A DNA stretch of 64,000 nucleotides from Pseudomonas sp. HMWF032 (GCF_003060885.1 NZ_QAIG01000006.1:148103-212102); one strand, 5' to 3'. Positions 38,074 through 47,029 are shown, numbered from the stretch's first letter. Notes: a model not told the origin generated them from the letters alone. A program made the numbers and translations.

Positions 38074-38221
38074 ATGCACCTATTGAAATATAAAAAATAA
38101 AACCAGGCACCCTAAAACCAACATCAAATAAAACGCCTGCCAAATGAAAGGGTTAATCGATTTACCCAATAAAAAGCTATAGCCTCAAGCGCTAAAGCGC
38201 TGCGGGCAGAGGAGGGAATAA

Positions 38222-38884
38222 TTGCTAAAGTGCGTAACATGGAATATGCAGGGCGGCACTGGGGCAAACTCAATAGTGGAGCAACTAATCCAGCGCGACG
38301 GGGCTGATGTTGTTTTTCTTCAAGAGTCTGCAGAAAGAGGAGATGCCATTGGTAATATTTACGACTACGTGGGTAACTCTGGGCGCGGTGAAAACAAGGT
38401 TCACTATGAAGGATCCAGGATGCGCTGGCATGGCGGGTACCAGGGCGCAACATCAATAGTATTGAAGCAGGGTCTAGGCGCAACTATTTCTGGCACCATA
38501 CCCCATCCGACAGGAGATGGCCGCGGAGTTCTTTATACGACAATTCCACGAGCCGGAATGGCGATATACCTTTGTTCTATACATGCTTGGTCGCCATCAG
38601 GAAATGACTGGGACAAAGTCGCTGGATGTTTACTTGATGAGATAGTCAATCTCGCTGGTAACAATCCGGTGATAGCTGGTGGTGACTTCAATAAGGCAGC
38701 TGGACGAGAGAAGAATATAGGTTCGTGGGAGTTGGCTGGTGGCTCGCAAATGTCTGGAGGAACTCTTGACGGCTTCTGGCTATACAATCTCCCTCAGAAT
38801 GGTTACGGGGACGTGAATTCTGTCGGCGTTTATAACTCAAAAAAAGGTGACCACTTTCCCGTCTGGATGCAAATTAATCTTTGA
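38222..38884 (+). CDS. DNase I/CdtB-like endonuclease, candidate T6SS effector
   Basis: 220 residues from TTG at 38222, preceded by GAGGAGG at 6-base spacing; no ATG fits without losing the first catalytic strand. The EEP fold residues are all present: Asn8 (TWNMQG), Glu35 (VFLQES), His121 (CSIHAW), Asp145 and Asn147 (GGDFNK), Asp173 (TLDGFW), and Asp210-His211 (DHFPV). The WNMQ, SIHA, AGGDFN and DHFPV wording is closest to cytolethal distending toxin B among families I know. It has no signal peptide and lies 76 bases before vgrG. Cargo status is inferred from context. Confidence 0.8.
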   Translation: MLKCVTWNMQGGTGANSIVEQLIQRDGADVVFLQESAERGDAIGNIYDYVGNSGRGENKVHYEGSRMRWHGGYQGATSIVLKQGLGATISGTIPHPTGDGRGVLYTTIPRAGMAIYLCSIHAWSPSGNDWDKVAGCLLDEIVNLAGNNPVIAGGDFNKAAGREKNIGSWELAGGSQMSGGTLDGFWLYNLPQNGYGDVNSVGVYNSKKGDHFPVWMQINL

Positions 38885-38960
38885 ATATATTGAGAATAGA
38901 AACTGTAGGGAAGGCTTACTAATGACGCTCCACGCTTAACGATTGGCCCATGAGGTTCTA

Positions 38961-40967
38961 ATGCCCCGCCCCACCGACACCAATACCAGCCTCTCCATCA
39001 GCGCCTCGGCACTGACGAATCTTTATCCCCAGACGCTTTCCGGGGACGAGGCGTTGAACGAGCTGGGCAGCCTGACCCTCAATGGCGATAGCGCCACCGC
39101 GCTGACGTTGAGCAATGTCGTGGCAACGCATATCACTGCCACCCTCCACAACGACGCCAACCAGCGCCCGCTCGACGCCCTGGTCGCGGAGATCCGCCAG
39201 CTCCCCGCCGATGCCACCGCCGACCGCTATCAGGTGGTGCTACGCCCCTGGCTCTGGTGGCTGACCCTGGCCAGCAACAACCGGGTGTTCCAGAACCTGT
39301 CCACCAGCGACATCGTCACCACGATCTTCAAGGCCCATGGCTTCACCGACTTCAAGCTGTCGCTCTCCGGCAGCTACGAGCCGCGCGAGTATTGCGTGCA
39401 GTACGGCGAAACCGACTTCGCCTTCGTTTCGCGACTGCTGGAGGAGGAAGGCATCTTCTGGTTCTTCACCCACGAGGCCGGCAAACACACGCTGGTGCTA
39501 GGCGACAGCAGTGATGCCTTTGTGCAGATTCCCAATGGGCCGAAGGTGCCCTACCTGGGCCAGGGCATCGGCGTGCGTGAGCTGCACGGCATTCGCTCGG
39601 CGCAGTACAGCGTGCAGGCGGTGAGCGGGGTGTACAGCGCCACGGACTATGCCTTCACCACCCCCACCACCTCGCTCTACAGCAAGGCCGAGGCGGTGGC
39701 CGGGCCGCTGTCGATGTACGAGCACCCGGGCGGCTACATCGCCAAGGCGCGCGGCGATGCGTTGACCAAGCAGCGCGTGGACGGGCTGCGCAGCCAGGAG
39801 AAGCGCCTGATCGGCGAGAGCGACTGCCGCTGGCTGGTGCCCGGTCACTGGTTCACCCTCACCGGGCATGACGACGCCAGCCTCAACATCGACTGGGTGG
39901 TGACCGCAGTCACCCATGACGCCAGCCACGAGCACTACCGCAACCGCTTCGAGGCCATCCCCAAGGCCACCGCCTACCGCCCGCCCCGGCTCACGCCCAA
40001 GCCGCGCATGCACACCCAGACCGCGCAGGTGGTGGGCAAGTCCGGCGAGGAAATCTGGACCGACCAGTACGGCCGCATCAAGATCCAGTTCCCCTGGGAC
40101 CGCGACGGCAAGAACGACGAAACCTCGTCCTGCTGGGTGCGCGTGGTACTGCCCTGGAGCGGCAAGGGCTTCGGCATTCAGTTCATCCCGCGCATTGGCC
40201 AGGAGGTGATCGTCACCTTCATCGACGGCGACCCGGATCGCCCGCTGGTCACCGGCTGCGTCTACAACGGCGACAACACCCTGCCCTTCGCCCTGCCGGA
40301 CAACCAGACCCAATCCGGCATCAAGACCAATTCCTCCAAGGGCGGTGGCGGCTTCAACGAGCTGCGCTTCGAAGACAAGAAGGACGCCGAGGAAGTCTTC
40401 CTCCAGGCGCAGAAGGACATGAAGATCAACGTGCTCAACGACAGCACCGCGACCATCGGCCACGACGAAACCCTCACGGTGCAGAACGCCCGCACCCGTA
40501 CGGTAAAGGAAGGCGACGAAACCATCACCCTGGAAAAGGGCAAGCGCACGGTGACCATCCAGACCGGCAGCGACACCCTCGACGTGAAGGACAGCCGCAC
40601 CGTCAGCGTCGGTGCCGACCAGACCCACAGCACCGGCGGCAACTACAGCCACACCGTCAGCGGCAACTACGAGCTGACCGTGGACGGCAACCTCACCATC
40701 AAGGTAACTGGCACCCTCACCTTGCAGAGCAGCGGCGACCTCACCGCCAAGAGCGACAAGAACCTCACCACCCAGGCCGGCATGGCCCTTACCGACAAGG
40801 CCGGCACCTCGCTCACCAACCAGGCCGGCACCTCCCTGGACAACAAGGCCGGCACCACCCTGACCAACGACGCCGGCGTCAGCCTCACCAACAAGGCCGC
40901 CGCCGAACAGACCGTGGATGGCGGCGGCATGCTGACCATCAAGGGCGGCCTGGTGAAGGTCAACTGA
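38961..40967 (+). CDS. vgrG: Type VI secretion spike protein VgrG (TssI)
   Basis: 668 residues from ATG at 38961 (TGAGG upstream). It has the gp27-like head (LVAEIRQLPADATADRYQVVLRPWLWWLTLASNNRVFQ), the gp5 OB segment (GKSGEEIWTDQYGRIKIQFPWDRDG, GFGIQFIPRIGQEVIVTFIDGDPDRPLVTGCVYN) and a C-terminal beta-helix of short repeats (AGTSLTNQ-like). No enzymatic extension follows, so it should carry cargo non-covalently. Third-position GC is very high again after the AT-rich island. Confidence 0.96.
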   Translation: MPRPTDTNTSLSISASALTNLYPQTLSGDEALNELGSLTLNGDSATALTLSNVVATHITATLHNDANQRPLDALVAEIRQLPADATADRYQVVLRPWLWWLTLASNNRVFQNLSTSDIVTTIFKAHGFTDFKLSLSGSYEPREYCVQYGETDFAFVSRLLEEEGIFWFFTHEAGKHTLVLGDSSDAFVQIPNGPKVPYLGQGIGVRELHGIRSAQYSVQAVSGVYSATDYAFTTPTTSLYSKAEAVAGPLSMYEHPGGYIAKARGDALTKQRVDGLRSQEKRLIGESDCRWLVPGHWFTLTGHDDASLNIDWVVTAVTHDASHEHYRNRFEAIPKATAYRPPRLTPKPRMHTQTAQVVGKSGEEIWTDQYGRIKIQFPWDRDGKNDETSSCWVRVVLPWSGKGFGIQFIPRIGQEVIVTFIDGDPDRPLVTGCVYNGDNTLPFALPDNQTQSGIKTNSSKGGGGFNELRFEDKKDAEEVFLQAQKDMKINVLNDSTATIGHDETLTVQNARTRTVKEGDETITLEKGKRTVTIQTGSDTLDVKDSRTVSVGADQTHSTGGNYSHTVSGNYELTVDGNLTIKVTGTLTLQSSGDLTAKSDKNLTTQAGMALTDKAGTSLTNQAGTSLDNKAGTTLTNDAGVSLTNKAAAEQTVDGGGMLTIKGGLVKVN

Positions 40968-40974
40968 GGCGCCC

Positions 40975-41517
40975 ATGGCCAACGGTAATCTCGACCTCAC
41001 CCGGGGTGACAGCCGCCTCCAGGGTAAATTGCAGGACGGTGCCCTCGATGGCCCGGTGCGCATCCAGGAAGCTGGCCGCCCGCAGGCCCAGCTTGGCTAC
41101 GCCAATGGTGTGCTACACGGCCCCAGCATCCTCTACCACCCCAACGGCCAGGTATCGGCACACCTGCCCTACGCCGACGGGCGCTTGCATGGCGTGGCTC
41201 AATACTTTGCCGCCGAAGGCTGGCTACAGCGCAAGGTCGCCTACCGCCAGGGATTGATCCATGGAGAGGCCAGTAGCTATTACCCGGATGGCCGCCTGGC
41301 CGAACTTGAACACTACCGTGACGGCGTGCGTGACGGTCTTTATCAGCGCTTCCATGGCAACGGCCAGTTATCGCATCGCAGTCGCTACCTCAACGGCAAA
41401 CCAATGGACGAAGGCCAGGGCTTCGCCGAAGACGGCCGCCCACTGGACGCAGAAGGTAAGCCCATCTCGCGACTACGCTGGTGGTGGAGGCGATGGAACG
41501 AATCGGCCGAGACCTAA
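40975..41517 (+). CDS. MORN-repeat protein, vgrG-linked
   Basis: 180 residues, 7 bases after vgrG. About six MORN/YwqK-type repeats of some 22 residues run from 20 to 150, each with a G-x-x-x-G-x-x-x-x-Y/F-x-x-x-G pattern (e.g. DGRLHGVAQYFAAEGWL, QGLIHGEASSYYPDGRL). A basic tryptophan-rich tail (RLRWWWRRW) may contact membrane. Proteins like this occur beside vgrG in other Pseudomonas T6SS loci. Its role (adaptor, immunity or cargo) is not known from sequence. Confidence 0.75.
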   Translation: MANGNLDLTRGDSRLQGKLQDGALDGPVRIQEAGRPQAQLGYANGVLHGPSILYHPNGQVSAHLPYADGRLHGVAQYFAAEGWLQRKVAYRQGLIHGEASSYYPDGRLAELEHYRDGVRDGLYQRFHGNGQLSHRSRYLNGKPMDEGQGFAEDGRPLDAEGKPISRLRWWWRRWNESAET

Positions 41518-41575
41518 TAGGCGAAAGGCCATCTGCGTTGGCGTCGCTGCCTCGCTAACGTTTTCCAACGGTTTA

Positions 41576-41968
41576 CTAGGGAATCAGCATCTGCATCTGA
41601 CCGGGCATGACTATCTTGATCACCCCGGCCCAGTTGCACATCAGCGAGCAGTTGGCATCCAACGAAGGCATATTGCCCAGCAACATGGTCGGCGCACCAG
41701 GTATCCAGGGCGTTGCCGTAGCCGGTATACAAGGCATGGGAGTCAGCACCCCAAGTGCCGCTGCAGTGGCAGCCGCCACCATCGGATTGGCCAAACTCTG
41801 GCACATGCCAAAGGGCATGATGTTCACCAGAGGGATGTGATCCATGATATTCGCCGCCGGCATGCCTGTCGTCAGTGTGCGGTTCATCGGCAACACGTTC
41901 AACACACTCGGGGCAACGCCAAAACTGCACTGCAATGTCGCACCACTGCATACCTGCGGGCAGCCCAT
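41576..41968 (-). CDS. DUF4280 PAAR-like spike-tip protein
   Basis: 130 residues from ATG at 41968 (GGGGG upstream; a GTG two codons earlier is also possible). It follows the DUF4280 pattern closely: CSGATLQCSFGVAPSVLNVLP, NIMDHIPLVNIMPFGMCQSLANP, PCIPATATPWIPG and a terminal CMCNWAGVIKIVMPGQ-type segment. Such proteins are thought to cap VgrG like PAAR proteins. It is convergent with the MORN gene and has no fused toxin domain. Confidence 0.8.
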   Translation of the reverse strand: MGCPQVCSGATLQCSFGVAPSVLNVLPMNRTLTTGMPAANIMDHIPLVNIMPFGMCQSLANPMVAAATAAALGVLTPMPCIPATATPWIPGAPTMLLGNMPSLDANCSLMCNWAGVIKIVMPGQMQMLIP

Positions 41969-41974
41969 CTGCAC

Positions 41975-42230
41975 CCCCGATTAAGGCAACTAGCTAAGAA
42001 GATGAACTGCAGATTTAGTCAAATGGCCAACGTGGGTCAACACCCAATTTACATAATCAAAAAGCCTACTTTCAGGCACAGGCTTACACACGCTGGCAGC
42101 GATCCCCTCTCTGTGACCATAGCCGTAGAACCTCATCTAATCACATCAACTGAAGCGCAGGACGCGCTCAGGATCACGGATGATCGACCATAGCCAGGAT
42201 GGCTATCGACAGGATGCTGGAATGGTCTTG
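41975..42230. other. Intergenic gap upstream of the DUF4280 gene
   Basis: About 256 bases with mixed composition and no supported coding frame. It presumably holds the leftward DUF4280 promoter, but I see no recognisable site. Confidence 0.4.
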
Positions 42231-42252
42231 AAAAACCGCTTAGGCGGTTTTT
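42231..42252. terminator. Bidirectional rho-independent terminator
   Basis: AAAAACCGC (42231-42239), TTAG loop, GCGGTTTTT (42244-42252), followed on the plus strand by TTTGGTTTTT after the stem's own Ts and on the minus strand by TTTTTCAAG. It sits about 85 bases beyond the stop of the leftward binding-protein gene and separates it from the T6SS locus. Confidence 0.8.
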
Positions 42253-42334
42253 TGGTTTTTCCTCAACGTCATGATGTAGCAGATTGGCGTAAGCCCCCCT
42301 GCTCGCGAACTGAATAAACGTAAGGCCATATCGT

Positions 42335-43423
42335 TCATTGGGCTGGCGAACGCGCCTGCATGGCCTGCATGGACATCTTTAGCATCAGGTTATTTGCGGT
42401 TCGGTCATAGGCAGGCCATAAGCGTTCTGCGCTAAAAAGCTCGGGATTGGCGGTAAGCATCGGGTTATCCACACTGGAGACCACCGCCACCATGTTCAGC
42501 TCCGTTACCACTCGGTGCTGCACCTCCTCGGAGAGAAAGTGGTCTATCACCAGATAGGCGGCCCGCAGCTTTTCACCACTGACGCCTTTGGCAATGTTCA
42601 TGGTGTCCAACCAGGCAGTATCGCCTTCGGCAAACTCTACCCGCTGCCAGTCCTCACCACGTGCGCGCTGGGCTGCTATTTCTGGGCCGTAGCTGGCGAC
42701 TAACAATTGCTCGTCGCGAAACTGCGGAGCGCTTACCCAAAATTCGTCGACCTGTGCATACAGGCGATCAAGGAAATCTTGCGCTGGGCTGTCCGCTGCA
42801 GCAAACAGCTTGGCGTCTTTGCGTTTACCGCTGCGCATCAGGTCGTGCAGCAGAAAGGGCGACTCACCCAGAGCGAGAAAGGCCATGGCGATGTTGGGCT
42901 GCACCTGGCCGCTGGTGAGCGCCAGCTTACCCTTCCAGCGTGGCTGCAACAGATCGCTCAGGTGCCTTGGCAATTCGTCCTTGCTGAGTTTTTGCATATT
43001 TGCCCAGATGCCGTAAGTACCCCCGCCGAAGGGCACGTAAAGTAGGCGCTCGCCATCCATCCCCATGTCCAGATGAGCCAGTTGCGGCAATAGCTGTTTG
43101 AAACGGCTCAAGCGCGTGGAGTCGATTGCCTGCAACAAGCCAGTCATTCGGCCTTGCTGCATTTTCAGGTAGTTGAGGGTAAGGAAACTCAGGTCGGCTC
43201 TGCCGGCGCGCAGCAGCATGAACATCTGTTCAGGGCCTTCGGCGTAGGGGGCGATGACTTCAGCTTTCACTGCGAGCCCATGCTCGGCCAGGCTGCGGTT
43301 AATAGCCACCAGGTCCTCGGCGCTGACATAACCCTCCCAGGCGAGGATACGCAGGGTCTGTTCAGCCACGGCGCACTGCACCATACCTAGAGTTAGCCAC
43401 AGAGCAGCCATCAGCTTGAGCAT
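42335..43423 (-). CDS. Periplasmic binding protein, PotD/PotF-like
   Basis: 362 residues. A signal peptide (about 1-20, ending CAVA) precedes TLRILAWEGYVSAEDL, the usual opening of polyamine or iron-type class binding proteins, and a GGGTYGIWANMQKL hinge segment. No permease or ATPase genes are nearby, so it may serve a distant transporter or a sensor. Ligand unknown. It has its own terminator downstream. Confidence 0.75.
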   Translation of the reverse strand: MLKLMAALWLTLGMVQCAVAEQTLRILAWEGYVSAEDLVAINRSLAEHGLAVKAEVIAPYAEGPEQMFMLLRAGRADLSFLTLNYLKMQQGRMTGLLQAIDSTRLSRFKQLLPQLAHLDMGMDGERLLYVPFGGGTYGIWANMQKLSKDELPRHLSDLLQPRWKGKLALTSGQVQPNIAMAFLALGESPFLLHDLMRSGKRKDAKLFAAADSPAQDFLDRLYAQVDEFWVSAPQFRDEQLLVASYGPEIAAQRARGEDWQRVEFAEGDTAWLDTMNIAKGVSGEKLRAAYLVIDHFLSEEVQHRVVTELNMVAVVSSVDNPMLTANPELFSAERLWPAYDRTANNLMLKMSMQAMQARSPAQ

Positions 43424-43743
43424 GGACGATCCTAAAATGCAGGAAGTGTTTTGATACTAGGTGATAGTGAGGCTACCTGCCTACCACCTGACCAAAGGAG
43501 TGAATCGTCCAAATTTTGTAGGCAAGTGACTGTCCGTATATGGACGCCACCTTATTGCAAGCTTCCTCACTTTGGTGCCCGTACCGACTGCGTAGGTATA
43601 GTCGGCCTTATATATCTGCATCGTTTCGATGGGAACCATCGATGGGCTATTCGGGCGCTGGCGCCCAATCGCGTCCAAGAGCTTCTCGCGGATGGACATC
43701 TGAGTGGTTTCCAGCGCCGGTTCGACCGGTTTATCGTCCCCGC
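43424..43743. other. Intergenic gap between phoX and the binding-protein gene
   Basis: 320 bases. A 72-codon minus frame at 43481-43699 (ATG at 43699, GGAAA eight bases upstream) has an acceptable start but resembles nothing I know. Two GC-rich hairpins lie near 43654-43668 (GGGCGC/GCGCCC) and 43713-43727 (GCCGGT/ACCGG). One may be a weak end of the phoX transcript. Confidence 0.35.
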
Positions 43744-45699
43744 TTAGCTGCCAATCACCCCGCCGTCATTTTTGGTGATCAGCACCGTAGTAGAGCGCGG
43801 CCGGGTTTGGCCGTCGCTGGCCGGGTAGCTGATACCAGGGTGCTGCACATTCGCCCACATCGCCTTGCCATCCGGACTCCAGGCCAAGCCGGTGATTTCG
43901 CAGCCGCGCGGGCCGACCAGAAAACGTCTGACCTCACGGGTGCTCGGATCAGCACACAGAAGCTGGTTGCAGCCCATGCTCTGCATCGCCGCTTCATCGT
44001 CGCCGTAGTCGGTCTGAATCCAGAGGCGGCCGTGGCTGTCGAAGGCCAGCCCATCGGGTGAGGAAAAGATGTCGCCATTGATGGTGCCAGTAAGGTTGGC
44101 GGGCACCACGTTGCCGTTGGCATCCTTGGTGCCTTTCTGCTCGCCCGCCAGCAGGAACAGCTCCCAGGTGAAGGTTTCAGCGCTGGGGTCGGCGTCCTGC
44201 TCCTTGAAACGCAGAATTTGCCCATGCAGGTTCTGCGGACGCGGGTTGGCTTTGTCGGTGGCTTGTTTGTCGCCGCGACCATCGTTATTGGTCAGGGCCA
44301 CATACACCTCACGGCTGGCAGGATGCACGGCCGCCCACTCGGGGCGATCCATCGGCGTTGCGCCGACCAGGTCCGCCGCAGCGCGAGCGTTAAGCAGCAC
44401 TTCGGCCTGGCTGGCAAACCCGCTGGCGCTGGTCAGGCCGTTTTGCCCATGCACCAGCGCCAGCCACTGACCGGAGCCATCAACATCGAAACGCGCGACA
44501 TAAAGAGTGCCTTCATCCAGCAGGGTGCGGCTGGTCTTGGGGTTGGCTGCATCAAAACGCCCGCTAGGGACGAATTTGTAGACGTACTCGCCCTTGGCAT
44601 CGTCGCCAGAGTAGAACGCCATACGGCCGTCATCGCCCAGGCTCAGGGCCGCACATTCGCGGCTAAAACGACCGAAAGCGGTGCGTTTGACCGGCTGCGC
44701 CTGTGGGTCGAAAGGGTCAATTTCCACCACCCAGCCAAAGCGATGCGGCTCGTTGACGTAACCGCCGTGGGCTTGCGTTGGATCCGGGCTGGCATTGAAG
44801 CGCGGATCGGCGGTCTCCCAGGCGTAGTTCTTACTGGTGCCTTCTTTGGACAGACCATAGCGTTTGTGCGACACGCGGCTGGCGTAGTCGGCCTGATCAC
44901 GGTTGATGAAGTAGTTGTGCCAGTTTTCCTCGCAGGTGAGGAAGGTGCCCCAGGGCGTGATGCCCGTGGCGCAGTTGTTGATCGTGCCGAGCACTTCAAG
45001 GCCTGTTGGGTCGGCGACGGTTTGCATCAGTTCATGCCCGGCCAGCGGACCGGCAATGCGCATGCTGGTCAGGGCGCTAATGCGGCGGTTATAGGGCGAA
45101 TCCATAACCCGCTGCCACTGCCCGTTGGCGGCCTTTTTCACTTCGATAACCGACACGCCATGGGCGGCTTGTTCCTTGCGCACTTCGCTTAGCGGCCGAG
45201 GCTTGCTCTGGTCGATCAGGTTGCCGGGATGCAGCGGCGGGTTGACATATTCGTGGTTCATGACCAGCAGACCACGGTCTGTTTCGCCGTCAAAGGCGAA
45301 AAAATCCATGCCATCGTGGTTGTCGCCGGCTTGCTTGAGCTGCGCCTGCCAATCGTCGCTGGCATCCGGGTTCCAGTGCGGCGCGCCGGCCTCGACCGGG
45401 TCACCCCAGGAGAAGAACGGCATGGCGCTATAGCCTTCGGCGACCAGCACGCGGTCGAATTGCGGGTCGATCTGCACTGGCACGCCCTTGAAGCCCAGCA
45501 GCGGGCTGCCCCCGACACTGCGGCAGGCACTGATGCCGCCGGCGAAGAAACCGAGCGCGGCAAGGGTGAGCCCGCCCTTGAGCACATTGCGCCGCGCAGG
45601 GTTTAGCAAATCGCTCAGCGCCGAGTTGGCACTGGGGTTGATCGCTACATCGTCGTGGGCTTCAAGGCTGGCGTGAAACTGCTGGTGATTCTGGTTCAT
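43744..45699 (-). CDS. phoX: PhoX-type (DUF839) alkaline phosphatase, Tat-exported
   Basis: 651 residues from ATG at 45699 (a GTG just before it is less likely). The N-terminus carries a Tat signal, RRNVLKGGLTLAALGFFAGG, near 38-57. The mature part shows DUF839 features: NHEYVNPPL, NNCATGITPWGTFLTCEEN, and EPHRFGWVVEIDPFDP. PhoX enzymes are calcium/iron-dependent periplasmic phosphomonoesterases. It is the last of a leftward run behind the phytase and TonB genes, 76 bases after the tonB stop. Confidence 0.88.
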   Translation of the reverse strand: MNQNHQQFHASLEAHDDVAINPSANSALSDLLNPARRNVLKGGLTLAALGFFAGGISACRSVGGSPLLGFKGVPVQIDPQFDRVLVAEGYSAMPFFSWGDPVEAGAPHWNPDASDDWQAQLKQAGDNHDGMDFFAFDGETDRGLLVMNHEYVNPPLHPGNLIDQSKPRPLSEVRKEQAAHGVSVIEVKKAANGQWQRVMDSPYNRRISALTSMRIAGPLAGHELMQTVADPTGLEVLGTINNCATGITPWGTFLTCEENWHNYFINRDQADYASRVSHKRYGLSKEGTSKNYAWETADPRFNASPDPTQAHGGYVNEPHRFGWVVEIDPFDPQAQPVKRTAFGRFSRECAALSLGDDGRMAFYSGDDAKGEYVYKFVPSGRFDAANPKTSRTLLDEGTLYVARFDVDGSGQWLALVHGQNGLTSASGFASQAEVLLNARAAADLVGATPMDRPEWAAVHPASREVYVALTNNDGRGDKQATDKANPRPQNLHGQILRFKEQDADPSAETFTWELFLLAGEQKGTKDANGNVVPANLTGTINGDIFSSPDGLAFDSHGRLWIQTDYGDDEAAMQSMGCNQLLCADPSTREVRRFLVGPRGCEITGLAWSPDGKAMWANVQHPGISYPASDGQTRPRSTTVLITKNDGGVIGS

Positions 45700-45730
45700 C
45701 ACGGCTCTCGCAAAAAGCTGGCGCGCATCG

Positions 45731-45769
45731 GCCCGCGCTGCTCAACACAGAGCAGCCTGGACAGCGGGC
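45731..45769. other. Nested stem-loop between tonB and phoX
   Basis: An inner perfect hairpin, GCTGCTC (45737-45743)/GAGCAGC (45750-45756), is nested in GCCCGC (45731-45736)/GCGGGC (45764-45769). There is no T tract. It could tune phoX expression relative to the upstream genes or act as an RNA-processing point. Confidence 0.5.
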
Positions 45770-45775
45770 CTGGGT

Positions 45776-46579
45776 TTATTCGATGCGGTAGTTAAAGGTG
45801 TTTTTCACATTGGGTACGGCAACGGCGCGGCCATCGATCACCCGCGGTTGGTAACGAAAGCTCTGTGCAGCGGCCAATGAGGGGCGGATGAACAAGGGAT
45901 GGCAAGCACCCACCACCTCAGGCTGCTCTACCCGACCCTGGGCATTAACCGTGTAGCTGACCGTGCATTCGCCCTCGATGCCCTTGTCCAGCGCGCGCTG
46001 CGGATAAGTCGGTGCCTGCTTGGCAATCGGCAGATACTGACGACTGGCAGCAGCAGCTTGTGCCTGCCGCGCCTGTTCGGCAGCCGCATCGGCGGCCTGT
46101 TGACGTTGCTGCGCGGCAAGCTGTTCGGCGTCTTGGCGTTGTTGTGCCTGCTCGCGCTCTTGCTGTTCTTGCCGAGCCTGCTCCTGACGCTGGTGCGCTA
46201 ACCGCTGGCGTTCCTGCTCAAGCCTCTTCTGCTCCACGCGCTTGCGCGCCAAGGCTGCTTGCTCCAGATTCTGCTGGGCGAGCCGTGGCTCGACCTGCGG
46301 CTCCACCGGCACGCGCACTTCCGGCGTCGGGGCTACGACAGGCACGGTCGGCGGGACTTCCACCACCGGCACAGGGGGCGGCAAGCTGAGCAACTGCATA
46401 CTGATAGTGTTGATGCTTGGCGCAGGCGGTTTTTCCACCGGCCAGTTGGCCAGCAACAACGCCAGCACCAAACCATGCAGGGCCAGGGTCAGTAGCGCAG
46501 CCTGGGCATTACGCAGGCGCGAGATTGGCAATCTGGGCCAGGCAACAGAAGCGGGATTGTCCATCAGCGCGCTGCTCAC
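45776..46579 (-). CDS. tonB: TonB-family energy transducer with long helical linker
   Basis: 267 residues from GTG at 46579, overlapping the exbD stop (GTGA). A membrane anchor lies at 26-46 and a Pro/Val-rich stretch at 50-98. An unusual Gln/Arg/Ala-rich helical segment follows (99-180, e.g. RQEQARQEQQEREQAQQRQ), like TolA domain II. A TonB C-terminal domain (188-267) contains YPQRALDKGIEGECTVSYTV. It links the inner-membrane motor to an outer-membrane receptor, most simply the one encoded three genes upstream. Confidence 0.9.
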   Translation of the reverse strand: MSSALMDNPASVAWPRLPISRLRNAQAALLTLALHGLVLALLLANWPVEKPPAPSINTISMQLLSLPPPVPVVEVPPTVPVVAPTPEVRVPVEPQVEPRLAQQNLEQAALARKRVEQKRLEQERQRLAHQRQEQARQEQQEREQAQQRQDAEQLAAQQRQQAADAAAEQARQAQAAAASRQYLPIAKQAPTYPQRALDKGIEGECTVSYTVNAQGRVEQPEVVGACHPLFIRPSLAAAQSFRYQPRVIDGRAVAVPNVKNTFNYRIE

Positions 46580-47019
46580 TGCGGGGTCTCAGTGATCAGG
46601 CCGAGGTTACTCACCCCGCCCTTCTGCAAGGCGGCGATACCGGCGACCACGGTGGCGTAGTCGACAGCCTGGTCGGCGCGGATATACACCTGGGTGTCGC
46701 CGCGCTCGGCGATGATCTGCGTGACCTGAGCGGTCATTTCCTCCAGGCCCACGGTGCGGTCGGTCTGCTGTTCGGTGTTCAGCTCGCTGCCCAGGTTCCA
46801 GTAATAGCCACCGTCCGCCTGCACCGAGAGCGTAAGGATCTGCTGTTGGGTATCGGTGGGCAACGCTTCACTGGCGACCTTTGGCAACTCGACCTTGACA
46901 CCCTGGGTAAGCATCGGCGCGGTGACCATAAAGATCACCAGCAGCACCAGCATCACGTCGATGTAAGGCACCACGTTCATCTCGGCCTTGGGCGCGTGTT
47001 TATTGATCGGCTTGCGCAT
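46576..47019 (-). CDS. exbD: ExbD/TolR-family proton-motor subunit
   Basis: 147 residues from ATG at 47019; the frame extends upstream into exbB sequence without merit. One membrane segment carries the proton-bearing aspartate in NVVPYIDVMLVLLVIFMVTAP. The wording of this segment and the C-terminal TQVYIRADQAVDYATVVAGIAALQKGGVSNLGLIT are nearer to TolR than to classical ExbD. It lies 10 bases after exbB and overlaps tonB by 4. Confidence 0.9.
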   Translation of the reverse strand: MRKPINKHAPKAEMNVVPYIDVMLVLLVIFMVTAPMLTQGVKVELPKVASEALPTDTQQQILTLSVQADGGYYWNLGSELNTEQQTDRTVGLEEMTAQVTQIIAERGDTQVYIRADQAVDYATVVAGIAALQKGGVSNLGLITETPQ

Positions 47020-47029
47020 GACGGGTTCC

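Noticed and set aside
40780..40920. Repeated DNA in vgrG that could suggest a repeat array
   Set aside because: It encodes the AGTSLTN-type beta-helix repeats of VgrG; the units are imperfect and in frame, so this is not a CRISPR.
39498..41063. 521-codon minus-strand frame across vgrG
   Set aside because: Antisense shadow of vgrG; glycine/alanine/valine-rich translation without recognisable motifs.
43451..43747. 98-codon plus frame after phoX
   Set aside because: It overlaps the phoX end antisense, and neither composition nor start supports it.
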